From positions 4,353 to 49,778 of the forward strand of contig JAJYLS010000004.1 of assembly GCA_021787555.1 (NCBI GenBank): 45,426 nt of DNA, read 5' to 3'. Positions 13,799-21,699 of this stretch are shown in pieces. The notes beneath the pieces are model-generated. The model saw only the letters and a program-made list of their open reading frames with translations. It did not search any database and was not told the origin of the DNA. A program made the translations under genes and the position numbers. Numbering within the stretch: the stretch's first letter is position 1; each line of letters starts with the position of its first letter. This stretch comes from Acidobacteriota bacterium. GTDB lineage: Bacteria > Acidobacteriota > Terriglobia > Bryobacterales > Bryobacteraceae.

Positions 13799-16700
13799 AT
13801 GGCTGCAAATTCAACTTTCCAGTTCCTCGGGCGCCTTCTGGCAGCTTGCATAGCCGCCAGCGGCCTGATGGCCGCTGAGCATCACGGTCTTGTGCAATCC
13901 GACGGCCTGCCGGTACCGGGCGCTACAGTTACCGCCACGAAAGGCGATCAAAAGCTGGCCACCACGACCGATGATCGGGGCGCCTATTCTTTCCGCAACC
14001 TGCCGGATGGCATTTGGACCATCAAGGTGGAAATGCTCGGCTTCGCCACCCTGAGCACGGACGTAGCGATCGCGCCGGACGCACCCAGCCCCACGTGGGA
14101 CTTACAATTGCTTTCGGCGCAGCAACTGGCGGCGGCGCTCTCGCCCGCCAGGCAGGAGCCGGCTGCGGCCGGCGCCAAGGCAGCGCCCGCTGCGACGACT
14201 GCCGCCGCGCCTGCGGCATCTTCGAAGCCTGCCGCGCCGGGCACACCAGCAAGGCCCACACAGGCAAGAATGGCTGAACCGCAGCGGCAACAGCAGCGGC
14301 CGTCGCTGCGCGATGCGCTGGAAAACGAGAACGGCGGCTTCCAGCGCATGGACGTGAACCAGGCGGCCGATCTGGGCCTGGCCGGCACGGACGGCGCGCT
14401 GACCAATAGCGATCTTTCGGGCGACCTGGCGCAGAGCGCCAACGACGCCTATGTCGTGAACGGCAGCGTCAGCAGCGGGTTGGGTATGCCGCAGCAGAAC
14501 GACTGGTTTCAGCACGGCGACGGCATGGGCCCGGGCATGATGATGGGCGGACCGGGCGGACCCGGCGGACCCGGCGGTGAGGGACCGAGCCCTCCCGATA
14601 TGGGCGGCCGCCGCGATATGAGCAGCCGCGGCGGCGGGCCTCCCGGAGGCGGACCCGGCGGCTTCCCGGGCGGCGGTCCCGGCGGATTCGGCGGCCGGCA
14701 CGGCGGCGGATTCAGTGGGCACGACCACCACGACCGTGGCTCCAGCCGCTCGAGCGCGAATTCCTTCGGCAACGGGCGCCGCAACTCGCGCCCGCACTAC
14801 ATCGCCAACCTGGCCTTCATCCTCGACAACTCCGCGCTGGACGCCCGGCCGTTCTCCCTCACCGGCCAAGCTACTCCCAAGCCCTCGACGGCCAACGCGC
14901 GCATGACCGGCATCCTCGGCGGACCGCTGAAGATCCCCCACCTGCTGAGCGGCGACCACACCTTTTTCATGATCAATTACCAGCTCACGCGCTCGCGGCA
15001 GGGCAACACCGTGACCGGGCTGGTGCCCACCGCGGCCGAGCGCGCCGGCGATTTCTCGCAAGCGGTGACGCTCAGCGGGAAGCCGGCCTCCATCTTCGAT
15101 CCGCTCACCGGCCAGCCGTTCCCCGGCAACATCATCCCCCAGAACCGCATCAATTCGGCGGCCGCCGGGCTGTTGAATTACTATCCGCTGCCTAACTTCC
15201 TCAACAACGCACGCTATAACTATCAGGCCGCCCTGGTCAACACCAGCAACCAGGACAACATCAATACGCGCATCAGCCAGACCATCAACGCCAAGAACCA
15301 AGTCAACGGCAACTTCTCCTTCCAGCGCGCCAACGGCATCACGCCGAACCTTTTCAACTTTACCGACACCAATCAGCAGAATGCCTACAACAGCGGGGTG
15401 AGCTGGACCTATCACTTCACCACGCACCTGATCAATTCGGCGGGCGTCAACTTCAGCCGGAATTCCACGTCCACGAACCCGTATTTCGCCAACTTCCAGA
15501 ACGTCTCGGGCCTCCTCGGGATCACCGGCAACGATCAGAACCCGGCTTTCTGGGGGCCGCCGAAGCTTTCCTTCGCCAACGGCTTCTCCTCGCTCTCGGA
15601 TGGCAGCACCACGCTCGGCCGCGTGCAGACTTCGTCCGTGAACGAGAGCGTGAAGTGGTACAAAGGCAAGCACAATATGACGTTCGGCGGTAATTTCCGG
15701 ATCCTGGACAACAGCCCGCTTTCCGAGCAGAATGCGCGCGGCACCTTCATGTTTACGGGCGGCAACACCGCCGGTCCGGGAAACGTGGGCGGATATGATA
15801 TGGCCGATTTTCTGCTGGGCAATCCGGATACCCGCGCCATCGCCTACGGCAATGCGGACAAATATTTCCGCAGCGGGTGGCTGGATGCGTACATGGTGGA
15901 CGACTGGCGCATCAGCACCAGGCTTTCCCTCAACCTGGGCCTCCGCTGGGAATACCAGATGCCCACCACGGAAGAGTACGGCCGGCTGGTGAACCTGGAT
16001 ATCACGCAGAATTTCACCAACGCCACGCTGGTGTGCGCCACCACCGTGGCCGGCTGCACGCCCAACACCGCCGTCGGCTTCCCGTCCTCGCTCATCCGCG
16101 GCGACCCGCTCGAGTTCCAGCCGCGCATCGGATTCGCCTGGCGGCCGGCGCACAACACGGTGGTACGCGGCGGCTACGGCATCTATTTCAATACATCGGT
16201 CTTCCAGAGCATCGTCACCCAGATGGCGCAGCAGCAGCCGCTCTCCATCAGCTATAACAGCCCCGGCTGCGTCGGCTTGACGGGCTGCATGTTCTTCCCG
16301 GCGACGTCCACGCTGGCCAACCCGGTCACCACCTTCGCCGTGAATCCGAATTTCGACCTGGGCTACGTGCAGTCCTACCAGATGTCCGTGCAGCAGACGC
16401 TGCCCTGGGCTGGGCTCGTCGCCACCGCCACTTATTCGGGAATGAAGGGCACACACCAGCAGCAGGAGTTCATTCCCAATTCCGCACCGCCGGGAGCCCG
16501 GTATCTCTGCGGGGAGGGAGCGATCTGCCCGACCAATTTCGATTACCTGGCCTCCGGCGGCAACACCGTCTCGAATAACCTGTGGCTGCAATTGCAGCGG
16601 CGCTTCCACAGCGGGCTCATGGGTAATCTGGTGTTTGCGCACAACGTCACCATCACCGACGGCGCGGTGGGCGGGCGCGGCGCCAGCGCGCCGGTGGCCC

Positions 16701-17269
16701 AGAACTGGCTGGACCTGGATGCCGAGCGCGGGCTCGCCCCGGGCATCCGCGTCAACACGCTGACCGCCTCCCTGGTCTACAGCACCGGCATGGGAATGCA
16801 CGGCGGCGGCCTCATGAAAGGCCCCAAAAGCGTACTCCTCAGGGATTGGACCATCAGCACTAACATCACCCTGGCCGGCGGAGCGCCGCTGACCCCGACG
16901 GTGATGAACAGCGCACTCGGCGGCACCAGCATCGTGGGTCCGCTGCGCCCGGATTACACCGGCCAGCCGCTATTCCTCGACGGCTTGCTGAACCCGGCGG
17001 CGTTCTCTCTTCCGCCCACCGGCACTTACGGCAACACCGGCCGCGGCGTCATCACCGGGCCGGGACTGTTCAGCCTCAACGCTTCCGCCGGCCGCATCAT
17101 CCGGCTGGGCGAGCGGCGCAGCGTGGATATCCGGCTGGACGCGACCAACGCGCTCAATCACGTCAGCATCGCGAGCTGGATCACCACCGTCAACTCGCCG
17201 CAGTTCGGCCTGCCTTCCGGCGCCGCGGCCATGCGCAGCGTGCGCGCCATGGTGAGGTTCCGATTCTAG
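13799..17269 (+). CDS. Oar-type TonB-dependent receptor with Gly/Pro/Met/His-rich insert
   Basis: A 1156-residue outer-membrane receptor of the acidobacterial Oar type. After a signal-like segment (about 8-28) comes a carboxypeptidase-regulatory-like domain (about 28-105: GLPVPGATVTATKGDQ, DDRGAYSFRNLPDGIWTIKVEMLGFATL). An Ala/Pro-rich linker follows (about 108-165), then a plug-like region (AYVVNGSVSSG). A low-complexity insert (about 241-317) has GPGMMMGGPGGPGGPGG, repeated GGGPGGF and a GHDHHDRG patch. The rest (about 330-1156) is beta-barrel with typical loops such as FFMINYQLTRSRQGN, LNLGLRWEYQMP and RGGYGIYFNTS, ending MVRFRF. Such receptors import substrates with TonB energy; the substrate is unknown. 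I chose ATG at 13799; a TTG 12 bases upstream is weaker. It is followed after 34 bases by the VWFA-related gene. Confidence 0.9.
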   Translation: MAANSTFQFLGRLLAACIAASGLMAAEHHGLVQSDGLPVPGATVTATKGDQKLATTTDDRGAYSFRNLPDGIWTIKVEMLGFATLSTDVAIAPDAPSPTWDLQLLSAQQLAAALSPARQEPAAAGAKAAPAATTAAAPAASSKPAAPGTPARPTQARMAEPQRQQQRPSLRDALENENGGFQRMDVNQAADLGLAGTDGALTNSDLSGDLAQSANDAYVVNGSVSSGLGMPQQNDWFQHGDGMGPGMMMGGPGGPGGPGGEGPSPPDMGGRRDMSSRGGGPPGGGPGGFPGGGPGGFGGRHGGGFSGHDHHDRGSSRSSANSFGNGRRNSRPHYIANLAFILDNSALDARPFSLTGQATPKPSTANARMTGILGGPLKIPHLLSGDHTFFMINYQLTRSRQGNTVTGLVPTAAERAGDFSQAVTLSGKPASIFDPLTGQPFPGNIIPQNRINSAAAGLLNYYPLPNFLNNARYNYQAALVNTSNQDNINTRISQTINAKNQVNGNFSFQRANGITPNLFNFTDTNQQNAYNSGVSWTYHFTTHLINSAGVNFSRNSTSTNPYFANFQNVSGLLGITGNDQNPAFWGPPKLSFANGFSSLSDGSTTLGRVQTSSVNESVKWYKGKHNMTFGGNFRILDNSPLSEQNARGTFMFTGGNTAGPGNVGGYDMADFLLGNPDTRAIAYGNADKYFRSGWLDAYMVDDWRISTRLSLNLGLRWEYQMPTTEEYGRLVNLDITQNFTNATLVCATTVAGCTPNTAVGFPSSLIRGDPLEFQPRIGFAWRPAHNTVVRGGYGIYFNTSVFQSIVTQMAQQQPLSISYNSPGCVGLTGCMFFPATSTLANPVTTFAVNPNFDLGYVQSYQMSVQQTLPWAGLVATATYSGMKGTHQQQEFIPNSAPPGARYLCGEGAICPTNFDYLASGGNTVSNNLWLQLQRRFHSGLMGNLVFAHNVTITDGAVGGRGASAPVAQNWLDLDAERGLAPGIRVNTLTASLVYSTGMGMHGGGLMKGPKSVLLRDWTISTNITLAGGAPLTPTVMNSALGGTSIVGPLRPDYTGQPLFLDGLLNPAAFSLPPTGTYGNTGRGVITGPGLFSLNASAGRIIRLGERRSVDIRLDATNALNHVSIASWITTVNSPQFGLPSGAAAMRSVRAMVRFRF

Positions 17270-17271
17270 GG

Positions 17272-17303
17272 CAGGAGTCATAAGACAGGAGTCAGGAGTC
17301 AGA
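17272..17303. repeat. CAGGAGT repeat patch supplying a Shine-Dalgarno (copy 3)
   Basis: Three copies of CAGGAGT at 17272-17278, 17286-17292 and 17293-17299, joined by CATAAGA. The last GGAGT lies 5 bases before the ATG at 17304 and would serve as Shine-Dalgarno of the VWFA-related gene. The composition relates it to the TGAGT patches at 1927 and 9953. Confidence 0.6.
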
Positions 17304-19433
17304 ATGCGATCGGTAGTTGCCACATTTTTGGTTTGGTTGCTGGTTGCCTCGGCCCAGCCGCCTGCTCCTCAAAAGGCGCCGTCCACCGCCAAAGGCTTCA
17401 AGTTCGAAGCCAACACGGAACTCGTGGTGGAAGACCTCATTATCAAGGACAAGAGCGGCAAGCCCATCACCAACCTCAAACCCGGCGATTTCGTCATCAC
17501 CGAGGACGGCAAGCCGCAAGAGGTCCGGTTCGCCGAGTTCCAGCAGCTCGAAGATACCACCGTCCCGCTGCCCGAGCCCCCGCCCAAGGCCCTCGAGGCG
17601 CGCGCGCCCGCGGCGCCCACACCCGCGGTGAAGCCCATCACCGGCGTCGAGATCGCCCCCGAAAAACCCGGCGACATCAAATATAAGGACCGCCGCCTGC
17701 TGGTGCTCTTCTTCGACATGACCTCCATGCCCATCGACGACCAGATCCGCGCGCAGGACGGAGCGAAGAAATTCATCAAGACCCAGATGACCAAGTCCGA
17801 CCTCATGGCCATCATGACCTTCGCCAGCGATATCAAGGTGGTCGAGGACTTCACCGAGGACCGCGATCAGCTCTTGAAAGACGTGGACAACCTGATCGTC
17901 GGCGAAGGGCAGGGCCTGGACGAGCAGGTCAGCGACGACAGCTCCGAGGATACCGGCGCGGCCTTCACGCAGGACGACACCGAGTTCAACATCTTTAATA
18001 CCGACCGGCAGTTGTCCGCGCTCGAAACCGCCGTCAAGATGCTCGGCACGCTCAACGAGAAAAAGGCGCTGGTATATTTCGCCAGCGGCATGACGCGCAA
18101 CGGCCTCGACAACCAGGCGCAGTTGGCGGCCACGGTGAATGCCGCGCTGCGCGCCAACGTGTCTTTCTACCCCATCGACGCGCGCGGGCTGGTGGCCTCG
18201 GCGCCGATGGGCGACGCCACGAAATCCTCTCCGGGCGGCTCGGGCATGTATACCGGCAGCTCGTCGCGCGCCGGCCAGAGCAATTTCCAGGGCCAGCAGG
18301 AAACGCTCTATACGCTGGCCGAGGATACCGGCGGCAAAGCGCTGCTCGACGACAACGACCTGGCCGTGGGCATCCAGCAGGCGCAGAAGGACATCTCCAG
18401 CTATTACATCCTGGGCTACTACACCACCAACGAAAAGCTGGACGGCCACTACCGCTCGATTAAGATTTCGCTCAAGGATAAAGCCCTGCAAGCGAAGCTT
18501 TCCAAATTTGACTATCGCCGCGGTTACTACGCCGGCAAGGAATTCAAGGCGTACACCTCCACCGACAGGGAGCGGCAGCTCAGCGAAGCGCTGATGCTGG
18601 GCGACCCCATCACCGACATCGACCTCACCATGGAAATCGATTATTTCCGCCTGGCGCACGATCGCTACTTCGTGCCTGTGGTGGTGAAGGTGCCGGGCAG
18701 CGAACTGGAACTGGCGCGCCACGGCGGCGCCGAAAGCACCACCATCGATCTGTTGGGCGTGATCAAAGATGCCAACGGCAAGCAGGTGCAGAATTTCCGC
18801 GATTACGTGCCCTTCAAGCTGAAGGGCGAGACGGCGCAGGATCTTTCCAAGCACTCGGTGGAATACGATTCGGGCTGCGTGCTGGCGCCCGGCAGCTATA
18901 CGCTGCGCTTCGTGGCGCGCGAGAACAGCACGGGCAAGATCGGCACATATGATGCCAGGTTCGTGGTGCCGGACCTCGGCGCAGAAAGCAAGGGGCTGCC
19001 CATCAGCTCGGTGATCCTGAGCAGCCAGCGCACCGACCTGGCCAACGCGGTCTTCAACGCCGAAAAGGACAAGAAGCTGCTGGCGGCGAATCCGCTGATC
19101 GAGGACGGCAAGAAGCTGGTCCCGAGCGTCACGCGCGTGTTCACTAAGAGCCAGGAGATGTACGTGTATCTCCAGGCGTACGAGCCGGCGGCCGAAACCA
19201 TGCAGCCGCTCGTGGCGACGGTGAGTTTCATCCGCGGCCGGGTGAAGACCTTCGAGACCGCGCCGCTCCAGATCACCGACGGTCTGAACCCCACCTCCAA
19301 GGCGGTGCCGCTGAAGTTCAGCGTGCCGCTGGCCAAGCTCGCCCCCGGCAAGTACACCTGCCAGGTGAGCGTGCTCGACCCCGTGGGGCGCAAATTCAGC
19401 TTTTGGCGCAGCCCGGTCGTGGTGCTCCCGTAG
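17304..19433 (+). CDS. VWFA-related acidobacterial protein (TIGR03436 type)
   Basis: A 709-residue exported protein. A signal peptide (MRSVVATFLVWLLVASAQ) is followed by a beta-sheet domain (about 33-85: VVEDLIIKDKSGKPITNLKPGDFVITEDGK). A von Willebrand A-like domain (about 130-390) has RLLVLFFDMTSMPIDDQ, DLMAIMTFASDIKVVEDFT, KKALVYFASGM and YPIDARGL, ending in YYILGYYT. The metal-site motif that is DxSxS in classical VWA domains reads DMTSM here (Asp138), so divalent-metal binding is doubtful. The remaining 300 residues are beta-rich with repeated sandwich-like segments. This architecture is expanded in Acidobacteria and has no proven function; adhesion or protein-complex assembly in the envelope is usually assumed. 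The start is supported by the CAGGAGT repeat just upstream. Confidence 0.88.
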   Translation: MRSVVATFLVWLLVASAQPPAPQKAPSTAKGFKFEANTELVVEDLIIKDKSGKPITNLKPGDFVITEDGKPQEVRFAEFQQLEDTTVPLPEPPPKALEARAPAAPTPAVKPITGVEIAPEKPGDIKYKDRRLLVLFFDMTSMPIDDQIRAQDGAKKFIKTQMTKSDLMAIMTFASDIKVVEDFTEDRDQLLKDVDNLIVGEGQGLDEQVSDDSSEDTGAAFTQDDTEFNIFNTDRQLSALETAVKMLGTLNEKKALVYFASGMTRNGLDNQAQLAATVNAALRANVSFYPIDARGLVASAPMGDATKSSPGGSGMYTGSSSRAGQSNFQGQQETLYTLAEDTGGKALLDDNDLAVGIQQAQKDISSYYILGYYTTNEKLDGHYRSIKISLKDKALQAKLSKFDYRRGYYAGKEFKAYTSTDRERQLSEALMLGDPITDIDLTMEIDYFRLAHDRYFVPVVVKVPGSELELARHGGAESTTIDLLGVIKDANGKQVQNFRDYVPFKLKGETAQDLSKHSVEYDSGCVLAPGSYTLRFVARENSTGKIGTYDARFVVPDLGAESKGLPISSVILSSQRTDLANAVFNAEKDKKLLAANPLIEDGKKLVPSVTRVFTKSQEMYVYLQAYEPAAETMQPLVATVSFIRGRVKTFETAPLQITDGLNPTSKAVPLKFSVPLAKLAPGKYTCQVSVLDPVGRKFSFWRSPVVVLP

Positions 19434-19434
19434 G

Positions 19435-19471
19435 ACAGGCCTCTGGCCTGTGCCGCCGGTTGTGCCAGAGG
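19435..19471. repeat. Alternative hairpins ACAGGCC/GGCCTGT and CCTCTGGC/GCCAGAGG
   Basis: ACAGGCC-TCT-GGCCTGT (19435-19451) is a perfect 7-bp stem. The overlapping CCTCTGGC (19440-19447) can instead pair with GCCAGAGG (19464-19471). The two structures exclude each other. They follow immediately after the VWFA-related stop and may end that transcript. No T-run follows. Confidence 0.5.
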
Positions 19472-19568
19472 AAGTTCACATGTTGACTTACAGAAAACTC
19501 GCCGCCCCTCTCAAAGCTGCTGCGCGGCCAACGGAACTTCAAGGAGATGAATCAACGCTGCTTCTTGA

Positions 19569-19590
19569 TAATCGATTGAATTATCGATTA
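19569..19590. promoter_or_regulatory. Operator-like palindrome TAATCGAT-N6-ATCGATTA
   Basis: Perfect 8-bp arms separated by TGAATT, in an AT-rich pocket (about 19561-19620) that stands out from the GC-rich surroundings. It lies 59 bases upstream of a remnant of a GntR/FCD regulator, whose intact relatives bind short palindromes near their own genes. This is an operator candidate by inference. Confidence 0.5.
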
Positions 19591-19648
19591 CACTAGCGAT
19601 CAAATATTGTGTCAAGGGAAAATTCGTGCTACCCTGCGCTTTGGCTGA

Positions 19649-19924
19649 CCTGCTCACTGCGGCGGCAATGAAACCCTGTGTCGCCTGCTGGAGCTGGTCA
19701 CGGTTCCACTCTTCGCCTTCGCGGCGATGCTCCGCAGCCATGGTTTGCAGCGCCTGACCGCGGTCGTGGCCGAGCACAGCCCGCTGATCGCCGCCCTGCG
19801 CAGCAGGGACCGCGGGCAAATCCGGGAAGCGTTTTACAAGGGCGCGACCGCCTCCTACGAAGCCTTCCTCGGCGACTCCGGAGATCTGGCCATCGCCAAA
19901 GCCTTCGGTTTCTTAGCGGGTTGA
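19649..19924 (+). pseudogene. Remnant of a GntR-family regulator (FCD domain C-terminal part)
   Basis: A frame open from 19649 to the TGA at 19922-19924 (91 codons) encodes a stretch like the C-terminal half of an FCD ligand-binding domain of FadR-type GntR regulators: GGNETLCRLLELVTVP at about 19661, then VVAEHSPLIAALRSRDRGQIREAF, matching the EH-x-x-I-x-x-A-L-x-x-R-D pattern and its metal-binding His. No winged-helix DNA-binding domain precedes it; the frame is closed by a stop at 19646-19648, and the upstream frames give only a 38-codon ORF from ATG 19480. No proper start is present except an internal ATG at 19727. I read this as a decayed regulator. It could alternatively be a frameshifted gene. 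Confidence 0.6.
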
Positions 19925-19944
19925 GCGCGCCGCCCAGCGCCGCC

Positions 19945-20979
19945 TCAAGCCGCCTCGCCCATCACGGTGGTGTGAGGCGCCATCGGAATCGGGTGCCCGC
20001 CGATCTGCGCAAAGCCGGCCTCGCGGAACATCCCCGCCAGTTCCGAAAACGTGTAGGCATCGCCCGCGGGTGTGGTTGCCAGCATGGTCAGGCTGAACCC
20101 GGCCGCCATCGGCGGCGAGACGCGGTCCTCGTTGGGTACGAATTCGAGCGCCGCCGCGCGCCCACCCTTCCGCAGCGCCGCGTGCACTTTCCGCAGCAGC
20201 GCAACATTGGTGGCCCGGTCGAAATGGTGCAGGAAATTCGTCAGCAAAACGATATCGTACGGCCCGCCGTAGTCCACCTCGAACGCGCTCCCCGGCAGGC
20301 TTTTATACCGCCCCTCCACTCCCGCTTTCCGCGCGTTCGCCCGCGCCACTTCCAGCACCGGCGCCCAATCCACCGCCACAATCCGCGCCTGCGGGTGCTG
20401 CCGGGCCACTTCGATCCCGAACAGCCCGTGCCCCGCCGCGATGTCCAGCACGCGCACCGGTCCACCTGCCAGCCCGTCCAGCACGATGGCACCCAGCGGC
20501 GCGGCCATCGGCGCCATTATTGGCGCCATGCTGTACGCGAACTCCACCCAGGCCGGATTCTCCGGCTCGACCGACCCGTCGCCCGGCATTGTCGTATGCC
20601 CGTTGCGCACGATTTCCGCCAGGTGCATGTACGGCTCGTGCATGAGCGGGTCCCCCAGAAACCTGGAAATCGACGCTACGCACGCCGGCGACCGCGGATC
20701 CAGAAACGCCGCGCTGGTGGGCGTGTGGCGATAGCTTCCGTCGCGCTTGTCGAGAAACCCGATGATCGTAAGATAGTCGCAAAGGATGCGCATGCCGCGT
20801 TCGGATGCGCCGCACTTCCGCGCCAGCGACGCGGCGTCGCCCGGTCCTTCGCCCACCGCTCGAAACAGGTCGAGCTCGATCGCCGCCTTCAGCGCCGCCG
20901 AGCGCTGGTGCGCCAGTAACGTGTCGAAAATAATCCCTGGGGACGGCGCGGCCCCCTCGCTGTGTGCGCCTGCTGTCAT
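19945..20979 (-). CDS. SAM-dependent O-methyltransferase (dimerisation plus methyltransferase domains)
   Basis: A 344-residue cytoplasmic enzyme. An N-terminal winged-helix dimerisation domain (about 15-105: ALKAAIELDLFRAVGEG, SERGMRILCDYLTIIGFLDKRDG) is typical of plant-type/bacterial O-methyltransferase family 2. The class I methyltransferase core (about 165-300) shows RVLDIAAGHGLFGIEVA (SAM-binding motif I), IVAVDWAPVLEVA (acidic residue for the ribose) and LTNFLHHFD. Such proteins methylate hydroxyl groups of small aromatic or polyketide substrates; the substrate is unknown. The ATG at 20979 has GAGGAGGG 6 bases upstream. It converges on the GntR remnant and is divergent from the cupin gene. 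Confidence 0.88.
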   Translation of the reverse strand: MTAGAHSEGAAPSPGIIFDTLLAHQRSAALKAAIELDLFRAVGEGPGDAASLARKCGASERGMRILCDYLTIIGFLDKRDGSYRHTPTSAAFLDPRSPACVASISRFLGDPLMHEPYMHLAEIVRNGHTTMPGDGSVEPENPAWVEFAYSMAPIMAPMAAPLGAIVLDGLAGGPVRVLDIAAGHGLFGIEVARQHPQARIVAVDWAPVLEVARANARKAGVEGRYKSLPGSAFEVDYGGPYDIVLLTNFLHHFDRATNVALLRKVHAALRKGGRAAALEFVPNEDRVSPPMAAGFSLTMLATTPAGDAYTFSELAGMFREAGFAQIGGHPIPMAPHTTVMGEAA

Positions 20980-21086
20980 TGGAATCCCTCCTCGCTGGGA
21001 CGATTATACACCGGCCGCGAAAACTTCGTGAAACCGCGTACCCTGCCCCATTGCCGCGGCCCGGAAGCGCTGGCTACGCTAAGGGC

Positions 21087-21188
21087 ATGGGGGCGTCCTT
21101 TCCGCTGGTGAACGTCTCGGACCGGATCCGCCGCGCCTTCGAGGTTTTGCAGCGGAACCGCGCCGGGCGCCGCATGAGGTTCCACTAA
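21087..21188 (+). CDS. Possible 33-residue ORF coupled to the cupin gene
   Basis: ATG at 21087 opens 33 codons (MGASFPLVNVSDRIRRAFEV and a basic tail) whose TAA overlaps the cupin ATG as TAATG. The coupling geometry argues for a translated upstream ORF, but its Shine-Dalgarno is weak (AAGGG 1-5 bases before the ATG) and no family is recognised. Confidence 0.35.
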   Translation: MGASFPLVNVSDRIRRAFEVLQRNRAGRRMRFH

Positions 21189-21526
21189 TGCCGGATACCA
21201 CCGTACTCAAGGTCAACTCGAATTACTCGCCCAAGGGCGACCAGGGCCAGGTCTATCTGGCGTCGGGCAAATCCATCGCCATGCGCCTGTGGCAGGAGTC
21301 CCCGCGCGAGCACGACGAAGCCCCCACCAAACGCGATTACGAAACCGCCGGCTACGTGCTCGAAGGCCGCGCCGAACTGGAGATCGAAGGCCAGACCATC
21401 CGGCTCGAACCCGGCGATTCGTGGATCGTGCCCAAGGGCGCCTCGCACCGCTACCGCATCCTGGACGAATTCACCGCGCTCGAAGCCACGTCCCCGCCCG
21501 CCCACGTGCACGGGCGGGATTTGTAG
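21188..21526 (+). CDS. Small cupin-domain protein
   Basis: A 112-residue single-domain cupin. The first cupin motif region is degenerate (RDYETAGYVLEGRAELEIEG), and the second is EPGDSWIVPKGASHRYRIL, giving the PG-D-x6-P-x-x-x-x-H signature with one clear metal-ligand histidine. The C-terminus ends in SPPAHVHGRD, which adds two histidines. Single-domain cupins serve as dioxygenases, isomerases or small-molecule sensors; the function is unknown here. The start overlaps the preceding mini-ORF (TAATG). A strong intrinsic terminator lies about 80 bases downstream. Confidence 0.82.
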   Translation: MPDTTVLKVNSNYSPKGDQGQVYLASGKSIAMRLWQESPREHDEAPTKRDYETAGYVLEGRAELEIEGQTIRLEPGDSWIVPKGASHRYRILDEFTALEATSPPAHVHGRDL

Positions 21527-21585
21527 CCCGCCTTTAGCTTCTGCTTCCAGCAGGTTTCACCTTTGCTTGGGCGGATCGACGTGGC

Positions 21586-21602
21586 GCAGCCTCACAGGCT
21601 GC
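21586..21602 (+). repeat. GCAGCCT/AGGCTGC hairpin before the terminator
   Basis: A perfect 7-bp stem (21586-21592 with 21596-21602) around CAC, directly abutting the intrinsic terminator stem that begins at 21603. Confidence 0.5.
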
Positions 21603-21631
21603 CGTGTCGGCACTCATGCCGACACGTTTTT
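21603..21631 (+). terminator. Intrinsic terminator downstream of the cupin gene
   Basis: A perfect 10-bp stem CGTGTCGGCA (21603-21612) with TGCCGACACG (21617-21626), loop CTCA, followed by TTTTT. This is the clearest rho-independent terminator in the window. Confidence 0.88.
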
Positions 21632-21699
21632 GGGCTTCGGCGAGGGAGGCGTCCTGAAGAGTCGGGACGCGGCACGCTAGATTTTCAGCCGGCATTCGT

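Noticed and set aside
14102-16801. An 899-codon open frame antisense to the Oar receptor gene
   Set aside because: Its sequence is Arg/Gly/His/Val-rich without domains, and it mirrors the codon bias of the clearly homologous plus-strand receptor. High GC makes such long shadow frames common.
19511-19819. A 102-codon minus-strand ORF over the GntR remnant
   Set aside because: The plus-strand frame carries FCD-like conserved residues; this one is Gln/Ala-rich and begins within the opposite frame.
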